The notes beneath the pieces were generated by a model. It did no database searches, was not told where the DNA came from, and saw nothing but the letters and a program-made list of their open reading frames with translations. DNA of 64,000 nt from DATATJ01 sp963789075 (GTDB lineage Bacteria > Acidobacteriota > Vicinamibacteria > Vicinamibacterales > CAVVIG01): the NCBI GenBank assembly GCA_963789075.1, contig CAWBJQ010000003.1, positions 1 to 64,000 of the forward strand, in the 5' to 3' direction. Below are positions 26,501-36,129 of this stretch, in pieces; positions within the stretch are counted from its first letter, which is position 1; every line of letters begins with the position of its first letter. Position numbers and translations under genes: made by a program.

Positions 26501-27131
26501 ATGACTGATTTGCGAGGCGGAAAGCGGGCCAGCACGAGACGGATCTGCGTATTCTGTGGGTCGAGCGTCGGGGCAAACCCGAAGTATCTTGCCGTAGCGA
26601 AATCGCTGGGGGAGCAGCTGGCTGCCGGCGGCTGGGGCCTGGTTTATGGGGGCACCTCCATTGGGTTGATGGGCGCGATTGCCGACGCTGCCCTCTCCGG
26701 CGGCGTGGAGGTGATCGGGTATTCCTCGGGCCTTGCAGGACCGCGAGATTGCTCATCGAGGCTTGACGAAGCTGCAACTGGTAGGGAGCATGCACGAACG
26801 CAAGGCGCTCATGGAGTCTTTGTCGGATGCGTTCATCGCGCTGCCGGGCGGCTACGGAACGCTTGACGAACTCTTCGAGATCGTGACCTGGGCGCAACTG
26901 CATATTCATTCGAAGCCGTGCGTCCTGATCAATACGGATGGCTACTATGATTTGCTGCTGCGATTTCTCGACCACGCGGTGGGACAGGAGTTCGTGAGGC
27001 CGGCTAACCTGAGGTTGGTGCAGGTGGCGAGAGACTCCGCGGAAGCGTTGCAATGGATAGAGCAGCAGCGGGATAGGGCTTCGCTCAATCCGAGTGTCGG
27101 CCCGCAGAATGCCGGCAGGCTCAATCCGTAG
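26501..27131 (+). CDS. LOG-family protein (TIGR00730 type), one frameshift
   Basis: RRICVFCGSSVGANPKYLAVA starts the Rossmann-like fold, followed by WGLVYGGTSIGLMGAIADAAL. After a break near 26722 (skip one base in GGGTATTCC) the reading resumes as ALQDREIAHRGLTKL, then GSMHERKALMESLSDAFIALPGGYGTLDELFEI, which has the P-G-G-x-G-T-x-x-E active-site motif. LOG proteins cleave nucleoside 5'-monophosphates such as cytokinin ribotides to base plus ribose phosphate; many bacterial members have unknown substrates. I chose the ATG at 26501; a GTG at 26462 is possible. Confidence 0.82.
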
Positions 27132-27222
27132 TCGTCATCGGAGCGTTCCGTCACGCCGCGGCTTGTGACGTCCAGTCTGGCGCCTCTGTTCCCGCGGCGG
27201 CCGCCGTCAAGTGCAGCGGCAG

Positions 27223-27694
27223 CTAGACCGCACCCTCGGCGACATCGTCAGGCTGCCGAAGCACGTCGACGCCAGAGGCCCTCAGTTCGTTGTACGCATG
27301 TTCGACGCGGGACTGCGGTTCATCGCCAGACCAGTGGCTGCTCGCCCGTGCCCCGGTCAGCCACTTCAAGAGCGCCACTCGAACGCCTCGTGATCGATAG
27401 GTAGCGGACGTGGATATGGCCGTCGCTTTGACGCACGTCGTCAGCTGGAATCCGGCAAGACACGGTGTTGACGCCCTGGGCGACGGAGCGCTCGAGGAGG
27501 TCTCGGTACTCCGGAGAATCCATCGCATTGGCCTGCCGTTTGGTCACCACCCAGCTGGCACGACCGACGTCGAGACCGTCGGCCCACTCGCAGTCGATGT
27601 TGGACATCGCCACACACAGGTGCGCCAGAGGATGGTCCATGCGTCCGTCAGTGAACTGGCCTGAAAAATTCCCCGCTGAAGAAGTGTCGTCCAA
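27223..27694 (-). CDS. Hypothetical protein, frameshifted, low certainty
   Basis: From the ATG at 27694 the reading is PLAHLCVAMSNIDCEWADGLD, then ASWVVTKRQANAMDSPEYRDLLERSV, which looks like real protein. Near 27380 the frame breaks and in another frame VEHAYNELRASGVDVLRQPDD appears, reminiscent of the last helix of a glyoxalase/VOC domain. Whether these belong to one gene is unclear. No complete family match can be made by eye. It may be a remnant, given the damaged genes on both sides. Confidence 0.3.
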
Positions 27695-27783
27695 TCTGCA
27701 CGCGAGCTATGGCGTGCCCGGCAAGTTCTCTCAACGTCGCCGCTGATAACGACGCAGGCCCAACCGATCGGAAGACAACCGCT

Positions 27784-28119
27784 ATGTCAACCACGGAAGA
27801 AAAGTCGCGGCTTTTGCTTTATGGCGCTTACGGCTACACAGGTCGCTTGACCGCCGAACTCGCCGCAGCAAGGAAACTCGATGTCGTTCTCGCGGGCCGG
27901 AACAAGGACATGCTGGCGAGATTGAGCGATCGCTTGAGTTCGCCGACACGGGCGGTCGGGCTCGAATCCCCATCCCTGCAAAGCGGCATCGCTTTTGATG
28001 GTCTTCTCGTCGAGACGGTCTTTTACGGAAGGGCCGCGAGAACCGTCACGCTTGAGCAGGAATCGCGATGGCACGTCTCTATAAACGCTGGGATACGCCG
28101 AGCATCTTTGGGGATCTGA
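27784..28119 (+). pseudogene. Saccharopine dehydrogenase-like N-terminal fragment
   Basis: LLLYGAYGYTGRLTAELAAARKLDVVLAGRNKDMLARLSDR is the NAD(P)-binding start of the saccharopine dehydrogenase/trans-acting enoyl reductase family, with the G-A-x-G-x-T-G loop. Recognisable sequence stops near residue 75 and the frame ends soon after, overlapping the start of the next gene. The family normally has 350-400 residues, so at least 80 percent of the gene is missing. This looks like a deletion remnant rather than a simple frame error. Confidence 0.65.
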
Positions 28120-28397
28120 CCGTCCTTGGATTCGTGCTCGTACAGTGTCTCGATGGCGTGTTCACCTATCTCGGCGTCAAGCTGTGGGGCCCGGGTATCG
28201 AAGCCAATCCGCTGATCAGCTCGGCGATGGCGTTTGCCGGCCTTGGCGTCGGGCTGGCGGGCACCAAGCTGATCGCCGTCGGTTTCGGCATCATGCTGCA
28301 TCTGCGGCGCACACACCTCATCGTCGCCATCCTGACAGCGTTCTACTTCGCCGCCGCCATCGTGCCCTGGACCACCCTGTTCTTCCTCGCCCGCTAA
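28068..28397 (+). CDS. DUF5658-like small membrane protein
   Basis: A 109-residue protein with three membrane helices: VLGFVLVQCLDGVFTYLGV, AFAGLGVGLAGTKLIAVGFGIML and LIVAILTAFYFAAAIVPWTTLFFLA. The loop GIEANPLIS, with an Asp in the first helix and E-x-N-P after it, resembles DUF5658 proteins. Function unknown. The frame is intact. A perfect 7 bp hairpin (CTGGCGG and CCGCCAG, 28433-28449) follows the stop, without a T run. Confidence 0.65.
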   Translation: MARLYKRWDTPSIFGDLTVLGFVLVQCLDGVFTYLGVKLWGPGIEANPLISSAMAFAGLGVGLAGTKLIAVGFGIMLHLRRTHLIVAILTAFYFAAAIVPWTTLFFLAR

Positions 28398-28507
28398 GCG
28401 ACCGGTCGGCTGCGGCGCAGTACTTTAGACGGCTGGCGGGGGCCGCCAGCGGTTCGTCATCGCTGTTGGACGGTCATATACTTCGTATACTGAAGGCACC
28501 GCGTTGG

Positions 28508-28562
28508 CGTCCTACCAACGACCAAAAGACCAATGACAGACCGACTAAAGACCAACCATCAA
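28508..28562. repeat. ACCAACGACCAAAAGACCAATGAC-type low-complexity repeat
   Basis: Purine-rich tract made of ACCAA, GACCAA and ATGACA units directly upstream of the acetyltransferase ATG. It is unlike the local GC-rich sequence. An in-frame ATG at 28533 lies inside it and is probably not the true start. Confidence 0.5.
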
Positions 28563-29752
28563 ATGACAATGCGCCGCGACCCTCTCGCCTTTCTCACCAC
28601 CGAGCTCGACACGCTGAAACAGCAGGGACTCTACAGGCATCTGCGCGTTCTCGAGGACGAGCAGAAGGCGAAAACGACGTTCGATCATCGCCAGGTCGTC
28701 AATCTCTCGTCGAACAACTACCTCGGCCTGACGACGCATCCGCGACTGCGGGAGGCGGCGCTCGAGGCCACGCGGCGGTTCGGCGTCGGTTCAGGTTCGG
28801 TTCGCACGATCGCGGGCACCATGGAAATTCACATGGAGCTCGAACGCCGGCTCGCCGAGTTCAAGCAGACCGAAGCGGTCGTGGTGTTCCAGAGCGGCTT
28901 TGCGGCGAACGCCGGCACCGTCGCCGCCGTATTGAACAAAGACGATGTCGTCGTCTCCGACGCGCTGAATCACGCGAGCATCATCGACGGCGCGCGCCTG
29001 AGCCGCGCGACCATCAAGGTGTTTCCGCACAAGGACGTGGACGCCGCGCGCCAGGTGCTGCGCGATCTGCCGGCCGGCCAGCGCAAGCTGCTGATCACCG
29101 ACGGCGTGTTCAGCATGGACGGCGACCTCGGGCGTGCTGCCGGCGTTGTGCACGCTCGCCGAGGAGTTCGGCTGCATCATGATGGTCGACGATGCGCACG
29201 CGAGCGGCGTGTTCGGCAGGAACGGACGCGGCACCGTCGATCACTTCGGCATGCACGGCCGCGTGGACATTCAGGTCGGCACGCTGTCGAAGGCGATGGG
29301 CGCGCTCGGCGGCTACGTCGCGGGAAGCCGCGCGCTCATCGAGTTCCTGTATCACCGGGCGCGGCCGTTTCTGTTCTCGACGTCGCATCCGCCGGCGGTC
29401 GCCGCGGCCTGCATCGCGGCGATCGATGTGCTGATGGAGGAGCCGCAGATCATCGACCGGCTCTGGGAGAATACGCGGTTCTTCAAGGTCTGGCCTGCAA
29501 GCGCTCGGCTTCGACACCGGCTTGAGCGAGAGCCCGATTACGCCGGTCATTGCCGGCGACGGCGCGCTGGCGATGAAGCTGTCGGATCGGCTGTTTCAGG
29601 AAGGCGTCTTCGCGCAGGGCCTCGCGTTTCCGACGGTGGCGCGCGACAAGGCGCGCGTGCGCACGATTGTGACCGCCACGCACACGCGCGACGAGCTGCA
29701 GTTCGCGCTCGACGTCTTCGCGAAGGTCGGACGGGAGCTGGGCATCATCTGA
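28563..29752 (+). CDS. kbl: Glycine C-acetyltransferase/8-amino-7-oxononanoate synthase-like enzyme, two frameshifts
   Basis: An alpha-oxoamine synthase: PLP-dependent condensation of an amino acid with acyl-CoA. VVNLSSNNYLGLTTHPRL, GVGSGSVRTIAGTMEIHMELE, FQSGFAANAGTV and SDALNHASIIDGARLS mark the N-terminal part. After a break near 29130 comes IMMVDDAHASGVFGRNGRG, then VGTLSKAMGALGGY with the PLP lysine. A second break near 29490 leads to LQALGFDTGLSESPITPVI. The overall pattern is closest to 2-amino-3-ketobutyrate CoA ligase, but BioF cannot be excluded; no threonine dehydrogenase or biotin gene is nearby. Total about 395 residues, normal. Confidence 0.8.
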
Positions 29753-29812
29753 AAAGGGGCGTACCCCTTTTTCGGCGGTGATCGCGAGAGAAAGGGGTAC
29801 GGCCCCTTGTTG
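29751..29812. repeat. AAAAGGGG-type double hairpin, copy 2
   Basis: AAAAGGGG-CGT-ACCCCTTTTT at 29753-29773 forms a tight hairpin with a T run, then AAAGGGGTACGGCCCCTTG follows at 29791-29809. It starts at the stop codon of the acetyltransferase and could serve as its terminator. Confidence 0.7.
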
Positions 29813-29847
29813 TTGACGCCAGGGGATCGCATCTCCGGAGCAACTGC

Positions 29848-31018
29848 GTGACGCAATCCGGCCGGCTGGCGGACTTCTTCGACACCTACACGAAGGATCT
29901 CAAAGCCGAAGATCTGCAGCGGCTCTTCACCCGCGACACGCGCGAGGCGTACAACTTCTTCGCGCGACATCTCGACTTCGCCGCGCTCGACGGCCTGCCG
30001 CGCCACCGGAGATGGGCCGCGAAGCTGCGGCTGCTCTTCTTCGCGTTCACGTTGAAGCTGTCGCCGGCGCGCCGCGTGGTGTACGGCGCGGCGTTGTTCA
30101 TGGCGGCGATCGGCCTGTTCGATCTGGTGCGGCTGCGCGTCGGCGACGCGTCGATCGGACACGTCACGGTGATCCTCCCGGGCATCGCGATTCCCAGCGG
30201 CGCCGGATCGATCGCTCATCGCGTTCGTGCTGATGAATCTGCTCGTGCTGCTCGAGGTCGCCGATCGGCTGTCGCTGAAGAACGATCTCGAGATCGCGCG
30301 GGAGATTCAGCAGGCGATGCTACCGAGCGGCATTTATCGTGCGGCAGGCGTCGAGACGCTCGGGCTCAGCCGGCCGGCGAACACCGTCGGCGGCGATTTC
30401 TACGACATTCTGCCGCTTGGCGACGGGCGGCTGGTCGTCGCCGTCGGCGACGTGGCCGGCAAAGGCAGTCCGGCCGCCCTGCTCATGGCGCTGCTGCTCG
30501 CCATGATGCGCACGCTGGTGGACGAGCGGCTCGAACCGGCGGAGCTAATGGCGCGTCTGAACGTGCAAGTGGTCCGGCACTCGCCTGGCAGCCGCTTCAT
30601 CACGCTGTTCTATGCCGTCTTTCAGCCGGCGACCGGCGAGCTGACGTACGTCAACGCGGGCCATATGCCGCCGCTGGTCTTGCGATCGGACGGCACGTGC
30701 CAGCGGTTGACCGACGGCGGCATCGCGCTCGGGATGTTCGATGCATCCACCTACACTGCCGGTCACACGCGGCTGCGCCCCACCGAACTGGTCGCGGTGT
30801 ACAGTGACGGCATCACGGAGGCGGAAAACCCGGCCGGCCAGCCATTCGACGAGCAGGGACTCGAGGCCGCGCTGAACGCGAACCAGGAGCGCGATCTTCC
30901 GGCGATCGGCGCAGCTGTGGTCCGCGCCGTCGAAGTGCACACCGCGGACACGCGGTTCGCCGACGACCTGACGATCCTGCTGCTGCGGTCGAGCGCCCCC
31001 GCTCCGGCCGGGGTCTAA
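29848..31018 (+). CDS. Membrane SpoIIE-type serine phosphatase (PPM), one frameshift
   Basis: The N-terminus has a soluble helical part, then membrane segments (VVYGAALFMAAIGLFDLV, and across the break near 30205 LIAFVLMNLLVLLEV). The linker NDLEIAREIQQAMLPS is characteristic of RsbU-like phosphatases. The catalytic domain shows NTVGGDFYDILPL and AVGDVAGKGSPAAL for metal binding, AVYSDGITEAEN, and FADDLTILLLR. It should dephosphorylate an anti-sigma-factor antagonist, but no STAS or anti-sigma gene is nearby. The start is GTG at 29848 with GGAG upstream. Confidence 0.84.
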
Positions 31019-31174
31019 GAAAAGGGGACGGGTCCCGCCGACGGACGAAGGCGCTCGATTCGCCCGAAACGGTTGAAAACCCGGTGGGACGGGCACTGGA
31101 AAAGGGGACGGGTGTCCCTTTTGACGCCGTCCGTCAACAGCGCGCTGGAAAAGACTCCCGTCCCCTTTTCCGGC
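31018..31174. repeat. AAAAGGGGACGGG-type repeat cluster, copy 3
   Basis: Three units: AAAAGGGGACGGGTCCC at 31020, AAAAGGGGACGGGTGTCCCTTTT at 31100-31122, and ACTCCCGTCCCCTTTTCC at 31152-31170, the last inverted relative to the first two. They can fold into nested hairpins. The block fills the gap between the phosphatase and the aminopeptidase. Confidence 0.75.
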
Positions 31175-31250
31175 CCGTCCCCGGCGGCGTTTCCGGCGGG
31201 CCGCTCGCCGCCGGTGTCTAATGTGGTGGTTTCGGCACATTCCCTTGAAG

Positions 31251-33992
31251 ATGCGACCGCCGCGCTCATGGATCGGAACGCTTGCGCTGATCGGCATGGC
31301 GACGGGCGCCGTGTCGGCCGACGTGCGCACCGCGCAGACGCCTGCGGCGGACGCCCTGATCGCGCGCGCTCCGCCGGATCGAGCTGATCGTGCAGAACGC
31401 CGATACACCCGGCTTCCTCGCGCTGCTGATCGACGGCGCCGACCGCGATCGGGCGCTCGCGTTCGCCTCGTCCGAGCTGTTGCCCGGCGCGACCCGGGCC
31501 GTCATCCAGGAACGGGATCGGCAGCCGCTCGCCGGCACGCTGCCCGGCAACGGCTATCGCCTGATCGTCGACGTCTTCGCGGAGCACGGATCGCGCGGCG
31601 CGCATCGCGACGTGGCGGCTCGATCTCAAGCGCACGCATGAAGCGAGCGCGCCCGGCGAGATCGACGAGTGGCGCGTGGCGGACGAAGAGCGGCTGACCG
31701 CGGTCGAGAGTCTCTACAAGGTGGCGCTCGATCCCGCGAAGCAGTACACCGCTCACCAGCTGGTGGTCTCGGCCGAAGATCTCGACCTCACGCTGAGCGA
31801 CGGGTCAGTGTTCGTCGCCGCGCACCGATCAGGGCGTCACCGGCGTCGTGCTGATCGGCCACGGCGAGATGCACTTTCATCCCGCCCCGCAAACCGAAAA
31901 GGGACAGGTGAAGATCTTCAGCGGCGCCGAGACGCTGAGCGCGCGCTTCGACACGGCCTTTCTGCGCATGAACCCCTCGGACTTCGAGTCGTTCGTGGCG
32001 ACCAGTCAGATCACCGAGCGGCCGGTCGATCCGAAAGAGCTCCGGCGCGCGGAGGAGGTGTTCCGCGACGAGTCCCCGAAATCGTTTGCGTTGGATCTCG
32101 GGCGATCTGAGCCGCGAGCCGTGGTCGCTGCTCCCGGCGCCCGGCGACTTCCTCGCCGAGGTGCACACGCGGCGCTTCGACTCGCTCACCTACGCGCGAT
32201 CCGGCGTCGGAGGCCGAGGACATCACGCTCTTCGACCGCAAGCACCGCCACAACATCGCGCTCTATGCATCGGCGCAGAAGATCGCGCGCAACGGCCGCT
32301 TCTACAACGAAGACGACCTCGCCGACTACGACATCCTCGACTACGACATCGACGTGAGCGTGACGCCCGATCGCGAGTGGATCGAAGGGCGGGCGCAGGT
32401 CCGGCTGAAGGTCAAGACCTACGGGCTGGGCGCCATCACGCTGCACCTGGCCGATTCGCTCGTCGTGCAGTCGATCGTCAGCGAGCAGTACGGCCGGCTC
32501 TTCGGCATCCGCGTCAAGAACCAGAACGCACTGGTGATCAACCTGCCCACCATGCAGCCGCGCGACAAGGTGCTGTCGCTGACGATTGCGTACGCCGGCC
32601 GCCTGGCGCCACAGGTGGCCGATCGCGAGACGGTCGGCGTCGCCGCCGAGCGGGACCAGCGCGGCGCGGTGCAGGAGGACATCCCGACCGTCTTGGCAGA
32701 GCCAAGTTTTCTGTACAGCAGCCGCAGCTACTGGTATCCGCAGGGGCAGGTCACCGACTACGCGACGGCCACGATGCGCGTCAATGTGCCGGCCGCGTTC
32801 GATTGCGTCGCCAGCGGCGCGCCGGTGGCCGGCTCGCCGGTGCTTCTGACCGCGAATGACCCGGCAGCGGCCCGCAAGCTGTACCTGTTCCGCGCGGCCC
32901 AGCCGCATTCGCTACCTCGCGCTGCTCGTCAGCCGCTTCGTGCAGGTCGAGGCAGTCACGATGGCCTTCGACCAGACCGATGCGAGCGACGATACGTCGA
33001 TCGCGCCGATGGCAGGACCGATCAACCACAGCCTGAAGCTGGTGATCGAGGCGAATCCGCGGCAGGCTCAGCACGGGCGCGAGATCGCGGACCGCGCGGT
33101 CGACATCGCGCAGTACTACGTGTCGCTCCTCGGCGACGCGCCGTATCCGAGCTTCACGCTCGCGCTCGTCGAAAATGATCTGCCCGGCGGACACAGCCCG
33201 GGCTACTTCGCGATGCTGAACCAGCCGCTGCCGACCTCGCCGTTCGTCTGGCGCAACGATCCTGTGGCGTTCGCGAACTTTCCCGACTTCTTCCTCGCGC
33301 ACGAGCTCGCGCACCAATGGTGGGGGCAGGCGGTCGGCTGGCGCAATTACCACGAACAGTGGCTGAGCGAAGGGTTCGCGCAGTACTTCGCCGCCCTGTA
33401 CGCCCAACACTCGCGCGGCGACGAGGCGTTCGCCGGCGTACTCCGCCAGCTGCGCCGGTGGAGCCTCGACGAGAGCAACAACGGCCCCATCTATCTCGGC
33501 TACCGCCTCGGCCACATCCGCGGCGAGAGCCGCACATTCCGGGCGCTCGCGTACAACAAAGGCGCGGCGGTGCTCCACATGCTCCGGCGGCTCGTCGGCG
33601 ACGAGGCCTTTTTCCGGGGGCTGCGCCGCTTCTACCGGGAGGAGCGCTTTCAGAAAGCGGGCACCGAGGGATTCCGGCGCGCGATGGAACAGGAAACGGG
33701 CCGGCCCCTCGATCGGTTCTTCGAGCAGTGGATCTACGGCTCGGCCCTCCCGAAGCTGAAATTCAGCTATCGCATCGACGGCACGGACGTGCTGTTGCAC
33801 ATCGAGCAGATCGGCGATCTGTTCGACCTGCCTGTCACCGTCACGCTGCAGTACGCCAACCGCAAGCCGGTGGATGTCGTCGTACCGGTCACCGATCGCT
33901 CGGTTGATACGCGCGTCGCCCTGATCGGCACACTGCGCGGCGCCGAGATCAGCAAGGACGACGGCACGCTGGCGGAGATCGTCAAAGGCTGA
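31251..33992 (+). CDS. M1-family zinc aminopeptidase, six frameshifts
   Basis: An exported metallopeptidase. A signal peptide (WIGTLALIGMATGAVSA) opens the protein. A long N-terminal region (ADTPGFLALLIDGADRDRALAFASSELLPG) precedes the M1 beta domain (YDIDVSVTPDREWIEGRAQVRLKV). The catalytic site is FFLAHELAHQWWGQAVGWRN with the H-E-x-x-H zinc ligands, then WLSEGFAQYFAAL with the third ligand Glu, and later LAYNKGAAVLHMLRRL. Breaks near 31377, 31610, 31823, 32097, 32207 and 32907 are all repaired by skipping one base. The rebuilt length is about 910 residues. The ATG at 31221 is an alternative start. Confidence 0.85.
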
Positions 33993-34167
33993 CACCAACG
34001 TGCAGCCACGCTGCGATCGAGCGCACGAAAACCAACCACCAAGGACACGAAGGATAATTGGGCCCAAAGGGTAATCGCGCGTCGCACTGTGGCAAAAATC
34101 CTCGTCAATCCGCCCAGAAACGGCCGCCTGGAATCGCCGCGTCAAGAACCGTTATCATCGTAAGGTT

Positions 34168-35979
34168 ATGGATACCGTCACGCTGACGATCGATGGCCGT
34201 CAGGTCACCGTCGAAAAAGGAAAGACCGTCCTCCAGGCCGCCATCGAAAGCGGCATCACCGTTCCTTACTACTGCTATCACCCCGGCATCGGCATCGACG
34301 GCTCCTGCCGCGTCTGCGTCGTCAAGATCGAGAAGATGCCGAAGCTCCAGACGTCGTGCTCGACGGTGGCGGCGGAGGGGATGGTCGTGCAGACGCGGAC
34401 GCCCGACGTCGTCGCCGCGCGCGCCGGCGTTTTCGAGTTCCTGCTGATCAATCACCCGCTCGACTGCCCGGTCTGCGACAAGGGCGGCGAGTGCCCGCTG
34501 CAGGATTTCTCGTACACGTTCGGGCCCGACCAGAGCCGCATGGATTTTCCGCGGCGCGAGTTCGACGGCAATGGCGTGAAGGCCGACGTCGACTTCGGGC
34601 CGACGCTGATGCTGAACCGCAACCGCTGCATTCTCTGCACCCGCTGTGTCCGGTTCATGCGCGATATCGACGGCGATGCGCAAATCAACCTGATCGACCG
34701 CGGCTACGGCGAACAGATCGCCACGTTCCGTGAAGAGGGCGTGCACACGCTGATCTCCGGCAACCTGATGGACGTCTGCCCCGTCGGCGCGATTACGACG
34801 CGCGACTATCGCTTCAAAGCGCGCCCCTGGGACAACCCGGTGGCGGTCGACACGATCTGCACGCAGTGCGCCAAAGGGTGCAACGTCACGGCGTGGCTCA
34901 AGGCGAAGCCGGAATGGGCGAAGGGCTCGCAGCTCGTGCGCTTCACCCCACGCCTCAATCCAGCCATCAACAATTTCTGGATGTGCGACATCGGCCGCTT
35001 CGAGTATCACTGGATCGAAGGCGACGATCGGGTCCGGAAACCGCTGGCGCGCGTCGACGATCTGCAGCAGCCGGTGTCGTGGCCCGAGCTGCATTCGACG
35101 CTTCGCGATCGCCTTGCGACGGCCGGCACGGCCAACCCGGACGGCGTGAAGTTCCTGTTGTCGGCGCATGCATCGCACGAAGAGCTGTTCCTGTTCCGCC
35201 GCCTCACCGAAGAGCTCGTCGGCGAGAACGGGCCACGGTCGCTGCACGTGAGCTGGCGATATCGGCCGAAGCAGCAACCCGCGCGCACCACGTTCAAAGT
35301 GCCCGCCGTGGACGCGCCGAACGTGAACGGCGCCCGGATGTTCGGGCTCGTCGCCGGCAACGTCGGCGATGAGGTGCGCGAAGCCGATTTGACGGCGCTG
35401 CGCGCGGCAGTCGAGGCCGGCGGTGTGTCGGCGCTGTACGTCTTCGACCCGGGCCCGGACGGGTCCATTGGCGACACCAGGTGGATTGTCGACGCGCGAG
35501 CGGCCGGCAAGCTGCCGCTGTTGATCGTGCAGGGCGTCCTGCTGAACGACCTCGCCCGCGCCGCTGATTTCGTCCTGCCGGGTGCATCCTACGTGGAGAA
35601 GGAAGCGTCTTACACGAATGAGCACGGGCAACTGCAAGGCGCATCGCGCGCGATCGCGCCCCCCGGCGACGCGATGGAAGACTGGCAGGTGCTTGTGAAT
35701 CTCAGCGTCGCCCTCGGCGTGCCGTTCGACTACACGGACGCCGCGCACGTGCGCGCCGACGTGGCGCACCGCATGCCCGGCATCAGCGGACTCGAGGGGC
35801 TGGCGACGATGACGTTTGGACGACCGGTGGCGGCGAGCCACTGGCTGCAGAACTCGAATCCGTCAGAGCGGTGGAAATGGGATTCCATGTTCCTGGATCT
35901 GCCGCCCGTGAAAGGCGAGCTCGATCCCTCGTCGCTGCCTCTGCCGCCGGGGGCCATTCCCCTCAGAGAGATCAAGTGA
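34168..35979 (+). CDS. nuoG: NADH-quinone oxidoreductase subunit G-like protein, standing alone
   Basis: The N-terminus is a plant-type ferredoxin domain (YYCYHPGIGIDGSCRVCVVKIE). NHPLDCPVCDKGGECPLQD binds the His-ligated 4Fe-4S cluster, and RNRCILCTRCVRF plus DVCPVGAITT bind further clusters. TICTQCAKGCNV begins the molybdopterin-oxidoreductase-like domain, with MCDIGRFEYHWIEGDDRV. In complex I this subunit passes electrons from the flavin toward the quinone. At 603 residues it is shorter than E. coli NuoG (about 900). The frame is intact. No other complex I gene is in the window, which is unusual. Confidence 0.87.
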   Translation: MDTVTLTIDGRQVTVEKGKTVLQAAIESGITVPYYCYHPGIGIDGSCRVCVVKIEKMPKLQTSCSTVAAEGMVVQTRTPDVVAARAGVFEFLLINHPLDCPVCDKGGECPLQDFSYTFGPDQSRMDFPRREFDGNGVKADVDFGPTLMLNRNRCILCTRCVRFMRDIDGDAQINLIDRGYGEQIATFREEGVHTLISGNLMDVCPVGAITTRDYRFKARPWDNPVAVDTICTQCAKGCNVTAWLKAKPEWAKGSQLVRFTPRLNPAINNFWMCDIGRFEYHWIEGDDRVRKPLARVDDLQQPVSWPELHSTLRDRLATAGTANPDGVKFLLSAHASHEELFLFRRLTEELVGENGPRSLHVSWRYRPKQQPARTTFKVPAVDAPNVNGARMFGLVAGNVGDEVREADLTALRAAVEAGGVSALYVFDPGPDGSIGDTRWIVDARAAGKLPLLIVQGVLLNDLARAADFVLPGASYVEKEASYTNEHGQLQGASRAIAPPGDAMEDWQVLVNLSVALGVPFDYTDAAHVRADVAHRMPGISGLEGLATMTFGRPVAASHWLQNSNPSERWKWDSMFLDLPPVKGELDPSSLPLPPGAIPLREIK

Positions 35980-35985
35980 CCGACG

Positions 35986-36129
35986 CGGGATTTGGGATTC
36001 GGGGCTCGGGATTCGCTTCAGGATTCGTGAAACGAGCACGGACCTCCCGACGAATCCCAAGTCCCATCCTTCTCCTTCGACACGCTCAGGATGCCCCGAG
36101 CTCGTCGAGCGGCAAATCCCGAATCCCGG
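35986..36129. repeat. GGGATTCG repeat block with nested CTTCGACACGCTCAGGATG element
   Basis: GGGATTTGGGATTCGGGGCTCGGGATTCG at 35987-36015 and inverted CGAATCCCAAGTCCC and AATCCCGAATCCC units at 36050-36129. Between them 36070-36111 holds CTCCTTCGACACGCTCAGGATG, the same family as the element nested near 15656. The block spans the presumed start of DsbD. Confidence 0.65.

Noticed and set aside
28477..28490. TATACTTCGTATA, resembling a loxP arm
   Set aside because: Only one half-site is present, it is a short self-complementary string, and no recombinase gene is nearby.
34105..35841. 578-codon minus-strand open frame
   Set aside because: Antisense to nuoG, whose cysteine motifs are unmistakable.
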